NCBI RefSeq assembly: GCF_021602345.1
Contig: NZ_BQID01000001.1
Span: 558,001-622,000 of the forward strand
Direction of reading: 5' to 3'
Length of the DNA: 64,000 nt
From: Pseudomonas pharyngis
Lineage (GTDB): Bacteria; Pseudomonadota; Gammaproteobacteria; Pseudomonadales; Pseudomonadaceae
Shown: one piece after another, positions 1-8,429 of the stretch
Layout: each line of letters opens with the position of its first letter
Numbering within the stretch: position 1 is the first letter of the stretch
The notes under the pieces: model-generated
The model's database searches: none
What the model was told of the DNA's origin: nothing
The model's input: only the letters and a program-made list of their open reading frames with translations
Translations under genes and position numbers: made by a program

Positions 1-1103
1 TTCACCATCACATAAGGCACCGCGCCGATGGTGCCGACCAGAAAACCGGTCAACGCGTACAGCGGGAACAGCCAGTTCGGGTGATCGGCGAGGCTGTGGT
101 AGAAGGTCCAGGAGCTGGCCAGCAGAGCCGCGCAGCCGAACACAAACACGCGTCCGGCACCAAAGCGATCAGCCAGCGCGCCGGAAATGATGCAGCCAAA
201 GCTCAGGAACACGATCGCCAGGCTGTTGGATTGCAGCGCGGTGGTCGGCGAGAAGTGATAGACCGTCTGCAGCACGGTCGGGGTCATCAGGATCACCACG
301 ACGATGCCGGCGGACAGCAACCAGGTCAGCAGCATCGACACTGCAATGGCCCCGCGATGGTCGCGCAGTACGGCGCGCAGCGGCACTTCTTCGGCCAGGG
401 CCTTGCGCAGTTGCAGTTCGGCGAACACCGGGGTTTCGTGCAGCCAGCGACGCAGATAAACCGAGAACAGGCCGAACACGCCACCCAGCAGGAACGGAAT
501 CCGCCAGGCGTAATCGGAAACTTCCGTTGGCGTATAGAGGCTGTTGATCGCGGTGGCGACCAGCGATCCCAGCAGGATGCCTGCCGTCAGGCCGCTGGTC
601 AGGGTGCCGCAGGCGTAGCCGATGTGCTTGCCGGGTACGTGTTCGGAAACGAAGACCCATGCCCCCGGTACTTCGCCGCCAATCGCCGCGCCCTGGATGA
701 CGCGCATCAACAGCAGCAGGATCGGCGCCCACAGGCCGATCTGCGCGTAGGTCGGCAGCAGGCCCATGATCAGGGTCGGCACCGCCATCATGAAAATGCT
801 CAGGGTGAACATCTTCTTGCGCCCCAGCAGGTCGCCGAAGTGCGCCATCACGATCCCGCCCAGCGGCCGCGCGAGGTAGCCGGCGGCGAAGATGCCGAAA
901 GTCTGCATCAGGCGCAGCCACTCGGGCATGTCGGCCGGGAAGAACAATTTGCCGACCACGGTGGCGAAGAACACAAAAATGATGAAATCGTAGAACTCCA
1001 GCGCGCCCCCCAGGGCCGAAAGCGACAGAGTCTTGTAGTCATTGCGGGTCAACGGTCGTGCGGGTTGGTCGGGCTGCGCGAGGCTCGAGGGCGCTGTGGT
1101 CAT
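1..1103 (-). CDS. MFS transporter, metabolite:H+ symporter type (C-terminus outside window)
   Basis: This gene reads leftward from an ATG at 1103 and runs off the window at base 1, so about 367 residues are visible and the C-terminus is missing. The N-terminus reads MTTAPSSLAQPDQPARPLTR and leads into the first membrane helix (ALEFYDFIIFVFFATVVGK). This is followed by the loop LARPLGGIVMAHFGDLLGRK, the conserved loop 2-3 signature of the major facilitator superfamily, here in the form typical of the metabolite:H+ symporter group (ProP, ShiA, KgtP and relatives). At least eight hydrophobic segments can be seen. It should be an inner-membrane proton-coupled importer of a small organic acid or osmolyte, but the substrate cannot be told from sequence. 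It stands alone, divergent from the thioesterase gene at 1481. Confidence 0.85.
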   Translation of the reverse strand, partial: MTTAPSSLAQPDQPARPLTRNDYKTLSLSALGGALEFYDFIIFVFFATVVGKLFFPADMPEWLRLMQTFGIFAAGYLARPLGGIVMAHFGDLLGRKKMFTLSIFMMAVPTLIMGLLPTYAQIGLWAPILLLLMRVIQGAAIGGEVPGAWVFVSEHVPGKHIGYACGTLTSGLTAGILLGSLVATAINSLYTPTEVSDYAWRIPFLLGGVFGLFSVYLRRWLHETPVFAELQLRKALAEEVPLRAVLRDHRGAIAVSMLLTWLLSAGIVVVILMTPTVLQTVYHFSPTTALQSNSLAIVFLSFGCIISGALADRFGAGRVFVFGCAALLASSWTFYHSLADHPNWLFPLYALTGFLVGTIGAVPYVMV

Positions 1104-1480
1104 GGCAAGGTCTTCTCTTATAGTCGGATCTGCCGCCACAACAACGCTGGCTGTGGCTCGGGCAGGTTCGGCACCATAGCAAATTGTTCGAAAAAGCACA
1201 TAGAGGTGCGTATTTGCCGGTCGAAATCAGAACCGGACGGTCGTCGCGGAGTCTACCGACCGATATACTCGCAACCTTGCTCCGGTTTGTAGGGGGTTGC
1301 TGTGCGAAAACGTCGTTGGCCCGGCCTTTGCTCGGGATTAGCCGGTTTCGCAGAGTTTCTCCTTAGGCGCCTGATGGAAAACGTGACGAACGTAGTATGT
1401 TCGGTGCTGAATCGTTTTTCCCGAAGACGGCTACCACCAGCAGCACCAACGAAGAGTCACGGGTCAGAGGCACCCCCGGC
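1104..1480. other. Intergenic region between divergent transporter and thioesterase genes
   Basis: No convincing gene is visible in these 377 bases. A possible minus-10 hexamer, TATACT, lies at 1263-1268 on the plus strand, but no good minus-35 partner was found. An open frame continues upstream of the thioesterase to 1397. It is not counted as coding because homologs of this family begin near the ATG at 1481. Confidence 0.5.
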
Positions 1481-1885
1481 ATGATAGAGCTCGAACAAGA
1501 AGATCCGATCCCGCAAGGCGACCTGGCCCTGCAAATCACCGCACTTCCCCGCGAAACCAACGGCTTCGGCGATATTTTCGGCGGTTGGCTGGTCGCACAG
1601 ATGGACCTGGCCGGCACGGCCATGGCCAGCCGTGTTGCCGGTGGCCGTGTCGCGACCGTCGCCATCGACCGCATGGCGTTTCTGGTGCCGGTGGCTGTCG
1701 GCGCGCAATTGTCCTTTTATACCCAGACCCTGGAAATCGGCCGCAGCTCGATCCAGATGATGGTCGAGGTGTGGAGCGACGACCCGCTGTCCAGCGAGTG
1801 GCGCAAGGTGACCGAAGCGGTGTTCGTGTTCGTTGCCATCGATGGCAGCGGTCGCACCCGCTCGGTTCCGCCACGCGCACGTTAA
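1481..1885 (+). CDS. Acyl-CoA thioesterase, YciA-like hotdog protein
   Basis: A 134-residue single hotdog-domain protein that should hydrolyse acyl-CoA esters to free acid and CoA in the cytoplasm. The motif FGDIFGGWLVAQMDLAGTAM near residues 28-47 is the hotdog helix with the catalytic Asp/Asn region of the YciA/acyl-CoA hydrolase family. The strand FLVPVAVGAQLSFYTQ follows as expected. The frame is open back to 1397, but the ATG at 1481 gives the normal family length and has AGAGG about ten bases upstream. It is followed after 57 bases by the mutarotase gene on the same strand, possibly one transcript. Substrate chain length is not predictable. A second, different member of the fold is at 51507. 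Confidence 0.85.
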   Translation: MIELEQEDPIPQGDLALQITALPRETNGFGDIFGGWLVAQMDLAGTAMASRVAGGRVATVAIDRMAFLVPVAVGAQLSFYTQTLEIGRSSIQMMVEVWSDDPLSSEWRKVTEAVFVFVAIDGSGRTRSVPPRAR

Positions 1886-1942
1886 ACCTCGCGACCGTTT
1901 CACGGTCGATAGTCGTCCAAGTTGCTGATCGAGAGTTGTCCC

Positions 1943-2842
1943 ATGAACACGCCCAACGTTGAAGCCGTGAAACTGGATGAACTGAACTGCTGGCGCATCC
2001 GCCACGGTCAGGCCGAAGTGCTGGTGGCCCAGCAAGGCGCGCACATCCTCAGTTATCAGATCGATGGCCAGCCGCCAATCATCTGGCTCAACGACAAGGC
2101 CGTGTTCAAGACCGGCCAGAGCATCCGCGCCGGTGTGCCGGTGTGCTGGCCGTGGTTCGGCAAGTTCGAACGCAACCCGCAGAGCGTGCAGGCCATGTAC
2201 ACAGGTGCGCAACCGGCCCCCGCGCACGGCTTGGTGCGGGCAATGGATTGGGAGCTGGGCGGCATCGAATCAGAGGCTGACGGCGTCAAGGTCGAATTCA
2301 GGCTGCCCCACCCCGAAGGCGGACTGCCGGGCTGGCCGCATCAGGTCGACCTGACCCTGACCCTGCATTTGTCCGAGCAATTGCAGTTCAGCCTGACCAG
2401 CCACAACCGTGGCAACGACACCGTCAGCCTCAGTCAGGCGTTGCACACGTATTTTTCCGTCAGCGATGTGCGCAATGTGCGCGTCGCCGGCGTCGATGGC
2501 TTGAACTACATCGAGACCCTGGACGACTGGAAGACCTGCACCCAGCAAGGCGACCTGCACTTTGCCGGCGAAACCGACCGCATTTACCTCGACGCCCCGC
2601 CGCAATTGAGCATCGTCGACCCGGCCTGGGAGCGGCGCATTGTGCTGACGGCTACCGGCTCGCGCACGGCGGTAATCTGGAACCCGTGGATCGACCGCGC
2701 GGCAGCACTGGCCGACATGGACAACGACGGCTGGCAACGCATGCTGTGCATCGAGACGGCGAATGTAATGGACGACGTTGTGACTTTGGCGCCAGGTGCT
2801 AGCCATACGATGGGCGTCAGCGTCGGCAGCAAGCCGCTTTAA
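1943..2842 (+). CDS. D-hexose-6-phosphate mutarotase (aldose 1-epimerase family, YeaD-like)
   Basis: A 299-residue cytosolic enzyme of the galactose-mutarotase-like fold, expected to interconvert the alpha and beta anomers of glucose 6-phosphate or a related hexose 6-phosphate. Features of the YeaD subgroup are GAHILSYQ near the N-terminus, the phosphate-sugar motif AGVPVCWPWFGKF, the histidine in PAHGLVRAMDWEL, the second histidine in ALHTYFSVSD, and FAGETDRIYLD. The ATG at 1943 was chosen because it starts exactly at the family N-terminus; the Shine-Dalgarno sequence is weak. It follows the thioesterase on the same strand, and a REP pair just after its stop may protect or end the message. 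Confidence 0.88.
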   Translation: MNTPNVEAVKLDELNCWRIRHGQAEVLVAQQGAHILSYQIDGQPPIIWLNDKAVFKTGQSIRAGVPVCWPWFGKFERNPQSVQAMYTGAQPAPAHGLVRAMDWELGGIESEADGVKVEFRLPHPEGGLPGWPHQVDLTLTLHLSEQLQFSLTSHNRGNDTVSLSQALHTYFSVSDVRNVRVAGVDGLNYIETLDDWKTCTQQGDLHFAGETDRIYLDAPPQLSIVDPAWERRIVLTATGSRTAVIWNPWIDRAAALADMDNDGWQRMLCIETANVMDDVVTLAPGASHTMGVSVGSKPL

Positions 2843-2861
2843 CCAGTACCGCAAAACAAAA

Positions 2862-2950
2862 TGTGGGAGCGAGCCTGCTCGCGAATGCGTTATGTCAGCC
2901 ACCCTTCAAGTGTCTGATACACCGCTTTCGCGAGCAGGCTCGCTCCCACA
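2862..2950. repeat. Pair of inverted REP-type repeats
   Basis: Two 24-base arms, TGTGGGAGCGAGCCTGCTCG at 2862 and its reverse complement ending at 2950, face each other across about 40 bases. This is the classic Pseudomonas REP doublet (BIME-like) that moves with RAYT transposases. It lies between convergent genes and can form a strong hairpin in both transcripts. No RAYT gene is in the window. Confidence 0.88.
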
Positions 2951-2968
2951 GCTGTTTTGGGGTGACTA

Positions 2969-3505
2969 TTACAGATCCGATTCCTGCACCACCCGCACCT
3001 TGTCCGCTTCCAGCGCATACGCCGCATCGGCCAGGTCGTTGCTGACCTTTTCGATCTTCAGCGTGCCGGTCACCCATAACGGCGTGTAGATATCGTCCAG
3101 CTTCAAACCCTTCGGATAGCGCACCAGCACCAGTTGATTCGGTGGCGGTGGCGGCACATGGATGCAGGCGCCCGGGTACGGCACCAAGAAGAACAGCGTG
3201 CTGCGACCCTTGGCGTCGGATTCCAGCGGCACCGGATAACCGCCGATGCGGATGTGTTTGTCATTCATCGACGCTACGGTCTTGGTCGAATACATCACCG
3301 CCGGCAAACCTTTGGCCTGCTTCATCCCGCCTTTCTGGGTGAAGGTGCCGGTGGCTTCCGGGGAGTTGTGGTCGATTTCAGGCATGGCCTCGAGGGCTTT
3401 CTGGTCCGACTTGGGCATCAGTTCCAGCCAGTCGGTTTCCGGCAGTTCGCCGGCGTGGGCCAGACCGCTGCCCAGCAAAAGGAGAGTCAACAGAAGACGG
3501 CGCAT
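2969..3505 (-). CDS. Exported DUF3299 family protein
   Basis: A 178-residue protein with a clear signal peptide (MRRLLLTLLLLGSGLAHAGE) and therefore periplasmic. The body matches the DUF3299 pattern: an acidic N-terminal stretch starting TDWLELMPKSD, the central IRIGGYPVPLE, then FFLVPYPGACIHVPPPPPNQ and a C-terminal beta region (YTPLWVTGTLKIE). Family members sit near transport or envelope genes, but their biochemical role is unknown. It is a single gene, convergent with the mutarotase across a REP pair. The ATG at 3505 directly precedes the signal peptide. Confidence 0.8.
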   Translation of the reverse strand: MRRLLLTLLLLGSGLAHAGELPETDWLELMPKSDQKALEAMPEIDHNSPEATGTFTQKGGMKQAKGLPAVMYSTKTVASMNDKHIRIGGYPVPLESDAKGRSTLFFLVPYPGACIHVPPPPPNQLVLVRYPKGLKLDDIYTPLWVTGTLKIEKVSNDLADAAYALEADKVRVVQESDL

Positions 3506-3567
3506 GAAGGTGCTCGGTAAAGGATGCTCGAAAAGGGAGGGGACGCTGAATCGCCGAGCATTTTAGC

Positions 3568-3592
3568 CCTCCCCGCCGGATTGGCGGAGAGG
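3568..3592 (-). other. Hairpin downstream of the GlsB-like gene
   Basis: CCTCCCCGCC at 3568 can pair with GGCGGAGAGG at 3583, allowing one wobble, over a five-base loop. On the minus strand it is followed by GCTAAAATG rather than a clean T-run, so it is a weak terminator candidate for the small gene at 3609-3854. Confidence 0.35.
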
Positions 3593-3608
3593 ACTTTGTC
3601 GCTTTGAA

Positions 3609-3854
3609 TCAGTTCTTTTTGATCAGGCCGTAGATCACCAGCAATACGATGGCGCCAACCAGCGCACCGATGAAACCTGCGCCCTGACCGGCCTGATAAA
3701 TGCCCAGAGCCTGGCCGCCATAAGTGGCTGCCAGCGAACCGCCGATACCGAGCAGGATGGTCATGATCCAGCCCATGCTGTCATCGCCCGGTTTCAGGAA
3801 CCGCGCCAGCAGGCCGACGATGAGGCCGATAAAGATGGTTCCGATAATTCCCAT
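3609..3854 (-). CDS. GlsB/YeaQ/YmgE family stress-response membrane protein
   Basis: An 81-residue protein of three hydrophobic segments with the glycine-rich pattern of the transglycosylase-associated/YeaQ family: MGIIGTIFIGLIVGLLARFL, then PGDDSMGWIMTILLGIGGSL, then GFIGALVGAIVLLVIYGLI. Members are small inner-membrane proteins induced by stress; their exact activity is unknown. The length is typical. The ATG at 3854 is preceded on its strand by AGAGGGAAATGCC, a good ribosome binding site. It is likely a single-gene unit. Confidence 0.85.
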   Translation of the reverse strand: MGIIGTIFIGLIVGLLARFLKPGDDSMGWIMTILLGIGGSLAATYGGQALGIYQAGQGAGFIGALVGAIVLLVIYGLIKKN

Positions 3855-3967
3855 GGCATTTCCCTCTGAATGGTAGATATGCGATGAAGCCTAGCCAGAC
3901 TTTCGCATCCTGCCATCAGAGAACGGCGGCCCCGCAATGGTTCCGCCGCTGCCAGATGAAACTGTCG

Positions 3968-5050
3968 TTACTCGGCGATCAGCGCTTCGACCTTGAGGAT
4001 CTGCTGCTCGAGGGTCGCCTTGTCCTTGCAGCGCAGGTTGGCGTGACCGACCTTGCGCCCGGCCTTGAAGGCCTTGCCGTAATGATGCAGGTGGCAATCG
4101 TCGATGGCGATGACCTTCTCGACCGGCGGCACCACACCGATGAAGTTGAGCATCGCGCTCTCGCCGACCTTGGCGGTCGAACCCAGCGGCAGACCGGCAA
4201 CGGCCCGCAGGTGGTTTTCGAACTGGCTGCACTCGGCGCCTTCGGTGGTCCAGTGCCCGGAGTTGTGCACGCGCGGGGCGATTTCGTTGGCCTTGAGGCC
4301 ACCGTCGACTTCAAAGAACTCGAACGCCATCACACCGACATAATCCAGCTGCTTGAGCACGCGGCTGGAATAGTCTTCGGCCAGGGCCTGCAGCGGGTGA
4401 TCGGAGCTGGCGACCGACAGCTTGAGAATGCCGCTGTCGTGGGTGTTGTGCACCAGTGGATAGAATTTCGTCTCGCCATCGCGGGCGCGCACGGCGATCA
4501 GCGACACTTCACCGGTGAACGGCACGAAGCCTTCCAGCAGGCAAGGCACGCTGCCCAGTTCGGCGAACGTACCGACCACGTCTTCCGGCTTGCGCAGGAC
4601 TTTCTGGCCCTTGCCGTCGTAACCCAGGGTGCGGGTTTTCAGCACGGCCGGCAGACTGATCGACGCGACGGCGGCGTCCAGGTCGGCTTGCGACTGGATG
4701 TCGGCGAACGCCGGGGTCGGAATCCCCAGGTCCTTGAACATGCTCTTCTCGAACCAGCGGTCGCGAGCGATGCGCAGGGCTTCGGCGCTCGGGTAGACCG
4801 GCACGAATTGCGACAGGAACGCCACGGTTTCCGCCGGGACGCTTTCGAACTCGAAGGTCACCAGATCGACTTCATCGGCCAACTGGCGCAGATGATCCTG
4901 ATCGCCGTAATCGGCCCGCAGGTGTTCGCCCAGCGCAGCGGCGCAAGCGTCCGGCGCAGGGTCGAGGAAAGCGAAGTTCATGCCCAGCGGAGTACCCGCC
5001 AAGGCCAACATGCGACCCAACTGGCCGCCACCGATTACACCGATCTTCAT
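3968..5050 (-). CDS. purK: N5-carboxyaminoimidazole ribonucleotide synthase
   Basis: PurK, 360 residues, an ATP-grasp enzyme that uses ATP and bicarbonate to carboxylate aminoimidazole ribonucleotide in purine synthesis; PurE then moves the carboxyl group. The N-terminus MKIGVIGGGQLGRMLALAG is diagnostic. Later motifs include TRTLGYDGKGQ (ATP-binding loop) and FEFFEVDGGLKANEIAPRVHNSGHW, which carries metal-binding residues. The frame is open to 5113, but the ATG at 5050 starts the conserved N-terminus and has GAGG ten bases upstream. The gene begins ten bases after purE ends, so the two form a purEK operon. Confidence 0.95.
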   Translation of the reverse strand: MKIGVIGGGQLGRMLALAGTPLGMNFAFLDPAPDACAAALGEHLRADYGDQDHLRQLADEVDLVTFEFESVPAETVAFLSQFVPVYPSAEALRIARDRWFEKSMFKDLGIPTPAFADIQSQADLDAAVASISLPAVLKTRTLGYDGKGQKVLRKPEDVVGTFAELGSVPCLLEGFVPFTGEVSLIAVRARDGETKFYPLVHNTHDSGILKLSVASSDHPLQALAEDYSSRVLKQLDYVGVMAFEFFEVDGGLKANEIAPRVHNSGHWTTEGAECSQFENHLRAVAGLPLGSTAKVGESAMLNFIGVVPPVEKVIAIDDCHLHHYGKAFKAGRKVGHANLRCKDKATLEQQILKVEALIAE

Positions 5051-5060
5051 CTCAACAACC

Positions 5061-5552
5061 TCAGGCAATACGTGGGTCTGGATTGTCCAGGACGCTGTCT
5101 GTCTGCTCGGCACGGAAGGTTTTCAGTACCGCGTGGAATTGTGGATGCTTGGCGCCCAGGATGCTCGCCGACAACAGCGCGGCGTTGATCGCGCCGGCCT
5201 TGCCGATGGCCAGGGTGGCGACCGGAATACCGGCCGGCATCTGCACGATCGACAGCAGCGAGTCGACGCCCGAAAGCATCGCCGACTGCACCGGCACGCC
5301 CAGCACCGGCAGGTGGGTCTTGGCCGCACACATGCCTGGCAGGTGGGCTGCGCCACCGGCACCGGCGATGATCACCTCGATGCCGCGGCCTTCAGCCTCT
5401 TCGGCGTACTGGAACAGCAGATCCGGGGTGCGGTGGGCAGAAACCACCTTGACCTCGTACGGGATGCCGAGCTTTTCCAGCATATCGGCGGTGTGGCTAA
5501 GGGTGGACCAATCGGACTTGGAGCCCATGATCACGCCAACCAGTGCACTCAT
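5061..5552 (-). CDS. purE: N5-carboxyaminoimidazole ribonucleotide mutase
   Basis: PurE class I, 163 residues. It converts N5-CAIR to 4-carboxy-AIR. The active-site motif GSKSDW is at residues 10-15 and SAHRTP around His40 holds the general acid. The glycine-rich [14 protein letters not shown] follows as usual. It is the first gene of purEK. The 5' region is unusual: a probable minus-10 at 5665-5670 is followed by two terminator-like hairpins (5632-5653 and 5591-5627) before the start codon, so expression may be controlled by premature termination. Confidence 0.95.
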   Translation of the reverse strand: MSALVGVIMGSKSDWSTLSHTADMLEKLGIPYEVKVVSAHRTPDLLFQYAEEAEGRGIEVIIAGAGGAAHLPGMCAAKTHLPVLGVPVQSAMLSGVDSLLSIVQMPAGIPVATLAIGKAGAINAALLSASILGAKHPQFHAVLKTFRAEQTDSVLDNPDPRIA

Positions 5553-5590
5553 CGTCGCGCCTCTTCTCTCTGGGCGCCCGCAGGCGCGTC

Positions 5591-5627
5591 AAAAACAACA
5601 AGCCACGCAGGATGCGTGGCTTGTTGT
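5591..5627 (-). terminator. Terminator-like hairpin in the purE leader (proximal)
   Basis: A perfect 15-bp stem (5595-5609 with 5613-5627, ACAACAAGCCACGCA and its complement, three-base loop) is followed on the minus strand by five T residues at 5595-5591. It has the form of an intrinsic terminator. It lies only 38 bases before the purE start codon, with no room for a full promoter in between, so it is more likely an attenuator than only the terminator of the upstream LysR gene. Confidence 0.75.
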
Positions 5628-5631
5628 AGGA

Positions 5632-5653
5632 AAAATGGCCGGACGAACCGGCC
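5632..5653 (-). terminator. Second terminator-like hairpin in the purE leader (distal)
   Basis: GGCCGG at 5648-5653 and CCGGCC at 5637-5642, read on the minus strand, form a 6-bp GC stem with a five-base loop followed by ATTTTT. It is shorter than the proximal hairpin and directly upstream of it. Confidence 0.5.
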
Positions 5654-5664
5654 GAAGGCCGCGC

Positions 5665-5693
5665 AGTATACCGCAAAGAAAGCAATAAACAGC
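5665..5693 (-). promoter_or_regulatory. Possible purEK promoter
   Basis: On the minus strand a TATACT hexamer (5665-5670) is preceded, at 17 bases, by GCTGTT (5688-5693). The minus-10 is good and the minus-35 poor. Start of transcription would be near 5658, placing both hairpins in a leader of about 105 bases. Confidence 0.4.
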
Positions 5694-5818
5694 CCCCGTT
5701 GCGACCATCTGTCATCTGCCGCAAAAGCCCGGTTTTATTGACTTTAAGGTCAGCGACAGAACACCGCAAATCCCCTGTGGAACCGGGCAGGCTCGCTCCC
5801 GATTGGCGCTGCAGTCAC

Positions 5819-6727
5819 TCAGGAAGCTTGTGCTGCACCACCTTCAAGCTTGCGCCACAACAACCGCACATTGGCCTTGCGCACCAGCGCGCAGCGGTAC
5901 AGGCGAATCTCCAGCGGCACATGCCATTGCGCACCGCCGCAGACCACCAGTTCGCCACGGGCCAGTTCGGCCCGCACGCTCAGTTGCGGAACCCAGGCGA
6001 TACCAAGGCCTTCCAGCGCCATGCTTTTCAGGCTGTCGGCCATGGCGGTTTCATAAATCGTGGTGAAACGCAGCTGACGCTGGCGCAGCAAGCCATTCAC
6101 CGAACGCCCGAGAAACGCTCCGGCGCTATACGCCAGCAACGGCACACTGCCCTCTCCTTCCAGATCGAACATCGGTTTGCCATCGGCATCCGCCGCGCAC
6201 ACCGGGAGCATTTCGGTCTGGCCCAGGTGCAGCGACGGGAAGATTTCCGGGTCCATCTGCATGGCGGCGTCCGGGTCATAGAACGCCAGCATCAAGTCGC
6301 AGCCACCTTCACGCAGCGCGTGCACCGCGTCGCCAACGTTGGTCGCGACCAGCCGGGTGGCGATGTTCAGGCCTTCATTGCGCAGTTGCGCGATCCAGCG
6401 CGGGAAGAAACCGAGTGCCAGCGAGTGCGCCGCTGCGACCTGGATCACTTCGCCCTGCCCGCCTTCCAAGTGATGAAGGTGGCGCAACACTTCACCGAGC
6501 TGTTCGACCACGGTGCGCGCGGTTACGAGGAACAATTGCCCCGCCGCCGTCAGCTCGATCGGCGTGCGCGAGCGGTTGACCAGCGTCAGCCCGAGCGCCG
6601 CTTCCAGGCTGCGGATCCGCCGGCTGAAGGCCGGCTGGGTCACGAAGCGCCGTTCGGCCGCCTGCGAGAAGCTGCGGGTGGCGGCCAGAGCACTGAAGTC
6701 CTCGAGCCATTTGCTTTCCAGATTCAT
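5819..6727 (-). CDS. LysR-family transcriptional regulator, HypT-like
   Basis: A 302-residue LysR regulator. The winged HTH is at the N-terminus (FSQAAERRFVTQPAFSRRIR, residues about 20-40) and the effector-binding domain follows. The pattern ESKWLEDFSALAATRSFSQA and PAFSRRIRSLE resembles the E. coli HypT (YjiE) branch. The ATG at 6727 is preferred over an upstream start at 6751 because GGGAGG lies five bases before it. It is divergent from aspA across about 180 bases and is a candidate regulator of aspA and itself, an inference from position only. Confidence 0.85.
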   Translation of the reverse strand: MNLESKWLEDFSALAATRSFSQAAERRFVTQPAFSRRIRSLEAALGLTLVNRSRTPIELTAAGQLFLVTARTVVEQLGEVLRHLHHLEGGQGEVIQVAAAHSLALGFFPRWIAQLRNEGLNIATRLVATNVGDAVHALREGGCDLMLAFYDPDAAMQMDPEIFPSLHLGQTEMLPVCAADADGKPMFDLEGEGSVPLLAYSAGAFLGRSVNGLLRQRQLRFTTIYETAMADSLKSMALEGLGIAWVPQLSVRAELARGELVVCGGAQWHVPLEIRLYRCALVRKANVRLLWRKLEGGAAQAS

Positions 6728-6829
6728 CACGTCCTCCCGGACACGCACCAAAACAGGTCACACGTCTGCCGCGCACGCGGCGTCACACGGGCATTATGCC
6801 GAATGTGCATAGGGCAGTGTTTAACAGCA

Positions 6830-6859
6830 TTGGCCCAAAAATTCCCACAAGCCTAGCAT
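6830..6859 (+). promoter_or_regulatory. Possible aspA promoter
   Basis: TTGGCC at 6830-6835 and TAGCAT at 6854-6859 with an 18-base spacer resemble a sigma-70 promoter 49 bases before the aspA start. Confidence 0.4.
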
Positions 6860-6907
6860 TCGCAGCGTTCCGGCACAGACCGGGTCCCTATCGAGATGAT
6901 TTCTATC

Positions 6908-8332
6908 ATGTCCTCCGCTGCATCATTCCGCACAGAAAACGACCTGCTTGGCACCCTCGAAGTCCCTGCTCAAGCGTATTACGGCATCCAGACCCTGCGA
7001 GCGGTGAACAACTTCCGTCTCTCTGGCGTTCCGATTTCGCACTACCCGAAGCTGGTTGTCGGTCTGGCAATGGTCAAACAGGCCGCTGCTGACGCCAACC
7101 GCGAGCTGGGTCACCTGAGCGAAGCCAAGCACGCTGCCATCAGCGAAGCCTGTGCCCGTCTGATCCGCGGCGATTTCCACGAAGAGTTCGTGGTCGACAT
7201 GATTCAAGGTGGCGCCGGTACCTCCACCAACATGAACGCCAACGAAGTGATCGCCAACATTGCTCTTGAAGCGATGGGTCACCAGAAAGGCGAATACCAG
7301 TACCTGCACCCGAACGACGACGTGAACATGGCGCAGTCGACCAACGACGCCTACCCGACCGCGATCCGCCTGGGTCTGCTGCTGGGTCACGACGCGCTGC
7401 TGGCCAGCCTCGACAGCCTGATTCAGGCGTTCGCGGCCAAGGGTGAAGAATTCAACCACGTCCTGAAGATGGGTCGTACCCAGCTGCAAGACGCCGTGCC
7501 GATGACCCTGGGTCAAGAGTTCCGCGCATTCGCCACCACCATGGGCGAAGACCTGGCCCGTCTGAAGACGCTGGCCCCGGAACTGCTGACCGAAGTGAAC
7601 CTGGGCGGCACCGCGATCGGCACCGGCATCAACGCCGACCCGCGCTACCAGGCCCTGGCCGTACAGCGTCTGGCCCTGATCAGCGGTCAACCGCTGGTTC
7701 CGGCCGCCGACCTGATCGAAGCCACTTCCGACATGGGCGCCTTCGTGCTGTTCTCCGGCATGCTCAAGCGCACCGCGGTCAAGCTGTCGAAGATCTGCAA
7801 CGACCTGCGCCTGCTGTCCAGCGGCCCGCGCACCGGCATCAACGAAATCAACCTGCCGGCGCGTCAGCCAGGCAGCTCGATCATGCCAGGCAAGGTCAAC
7901 CCGGTGATCCCGGAAGCCGTGAACCAGGTGGCGTTCCAGGTCATCGGTAACGATCTGGCGCTGACCATGGCAGCCGAAGGCGGCCAACTGCAACTGAACG
8001 TGATGGAGCCGCTGATCGCCTTCAAGATCCTCGACTCGATCCGCCTGCTGCAACGCGCCATGGACATGCTGCGCGAGCACTGCATCGTCGGCATCACCGC
8101 CAACGAAGCGCGCTGCCGCGAACTGGTCGAACACTCGATCGGTCTGGTCACTGCACTGAACCCGTACATCGGCTACAAAAACGCCACCCGCATCGCCCGT
8201 ATCGCCCTTGAAAGCGGCCGCGGCGTGCTGGAACTGGTGCGCGAAGAAGGTCTGCTCGACGAAGCCATGCTCGCCGACATCCTGCGCCCGGAAAACATGA
8301 TTGCTCCGCGTCTGGTTCCGCTCAAAGCCTGA
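6908..8332 (+). CDS. aspA: Aspartate ammonia-lyase (aspartase)
   Basis: AspA, 474 residues, deaminates L-aspartate to fumarate and ammonia in the cytosol as a homotetramer. The fumarase/aspartase signature GSSIMPGKVNP is at residues 322-332, forming the flexible catalytic loop with its serine. Other conserved blocks are GGAGTSTNMNANEVIAN and VNMAQSTNDAYPTA. An in-frame ATG at 6896 would add four residues; neither start has a strong Shine-Dalgarno sequence, and the start MSSAASFRTE resembles known P. fluorescens aspartase. The gene ends in a strong terminator. With the symporter and asparaginase downstream it makes an asparagine/aspartate utilisation block. Confidence 0.95.
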   Translation: MSSAASFRTENDLLGTLEVPAQAYYGIQTLRAVNNFRLSGVPISHYPKLVVGLAMVKQAAADANRELGHLSEAKHAAISEACARLIRGDFHEEFVVDMIQGGAGTSTNMNANEVIANIALEAMGHQKGEYQYLHPNDDVNMAQSTNDAYPTAIRLGLLLGHDALLASLDSLIQAFAAKGEEFNHVLKMGRTQLQDAVPMTLGQEFRAFATTMGEDLARLKTLAPELLTEVNLGGTAIGTGINADPRYQALAVQRLALISGQPLVPAADLIEATSDMGAFVLFSGMLKRTAVKLSKICNDLRLLSSGPRTGINEINLPARQPGSSIMPGKVNPVIPEAVNQVAFQVIGNDLALTMAAEGGQLQLNVMEPLIAFKILDSIRLLQRAMDMLREHCIVGITANEARCRELVEHSIGLVTALNPYIGYKNATRIARIALESGRGVLELVREEGLLDEAMLADILRPENMIAPRLVPLKA

Positions 8333-8395
8333 GCCGACGCGTGACTTGTAGCACCGCTCACCAGGTCGAGGGACTAGACACCTCTCACCTTTTGA

Positions 8396-8429
8396 GGGCT
8401 TGGGGATGATTCCCCGAGCCCTTTTTTTT
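8396..8429 (+). terminator. Intrinsic terminator of aspA
   Basis: GGGCT-T-GGGGA pairs with TCCCC-G-AGCCC around a TGAT loop and is followed by eight T residues, a textbook rho-independent terminator 64 bases after the aspA stop. Confidence 0.92.
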
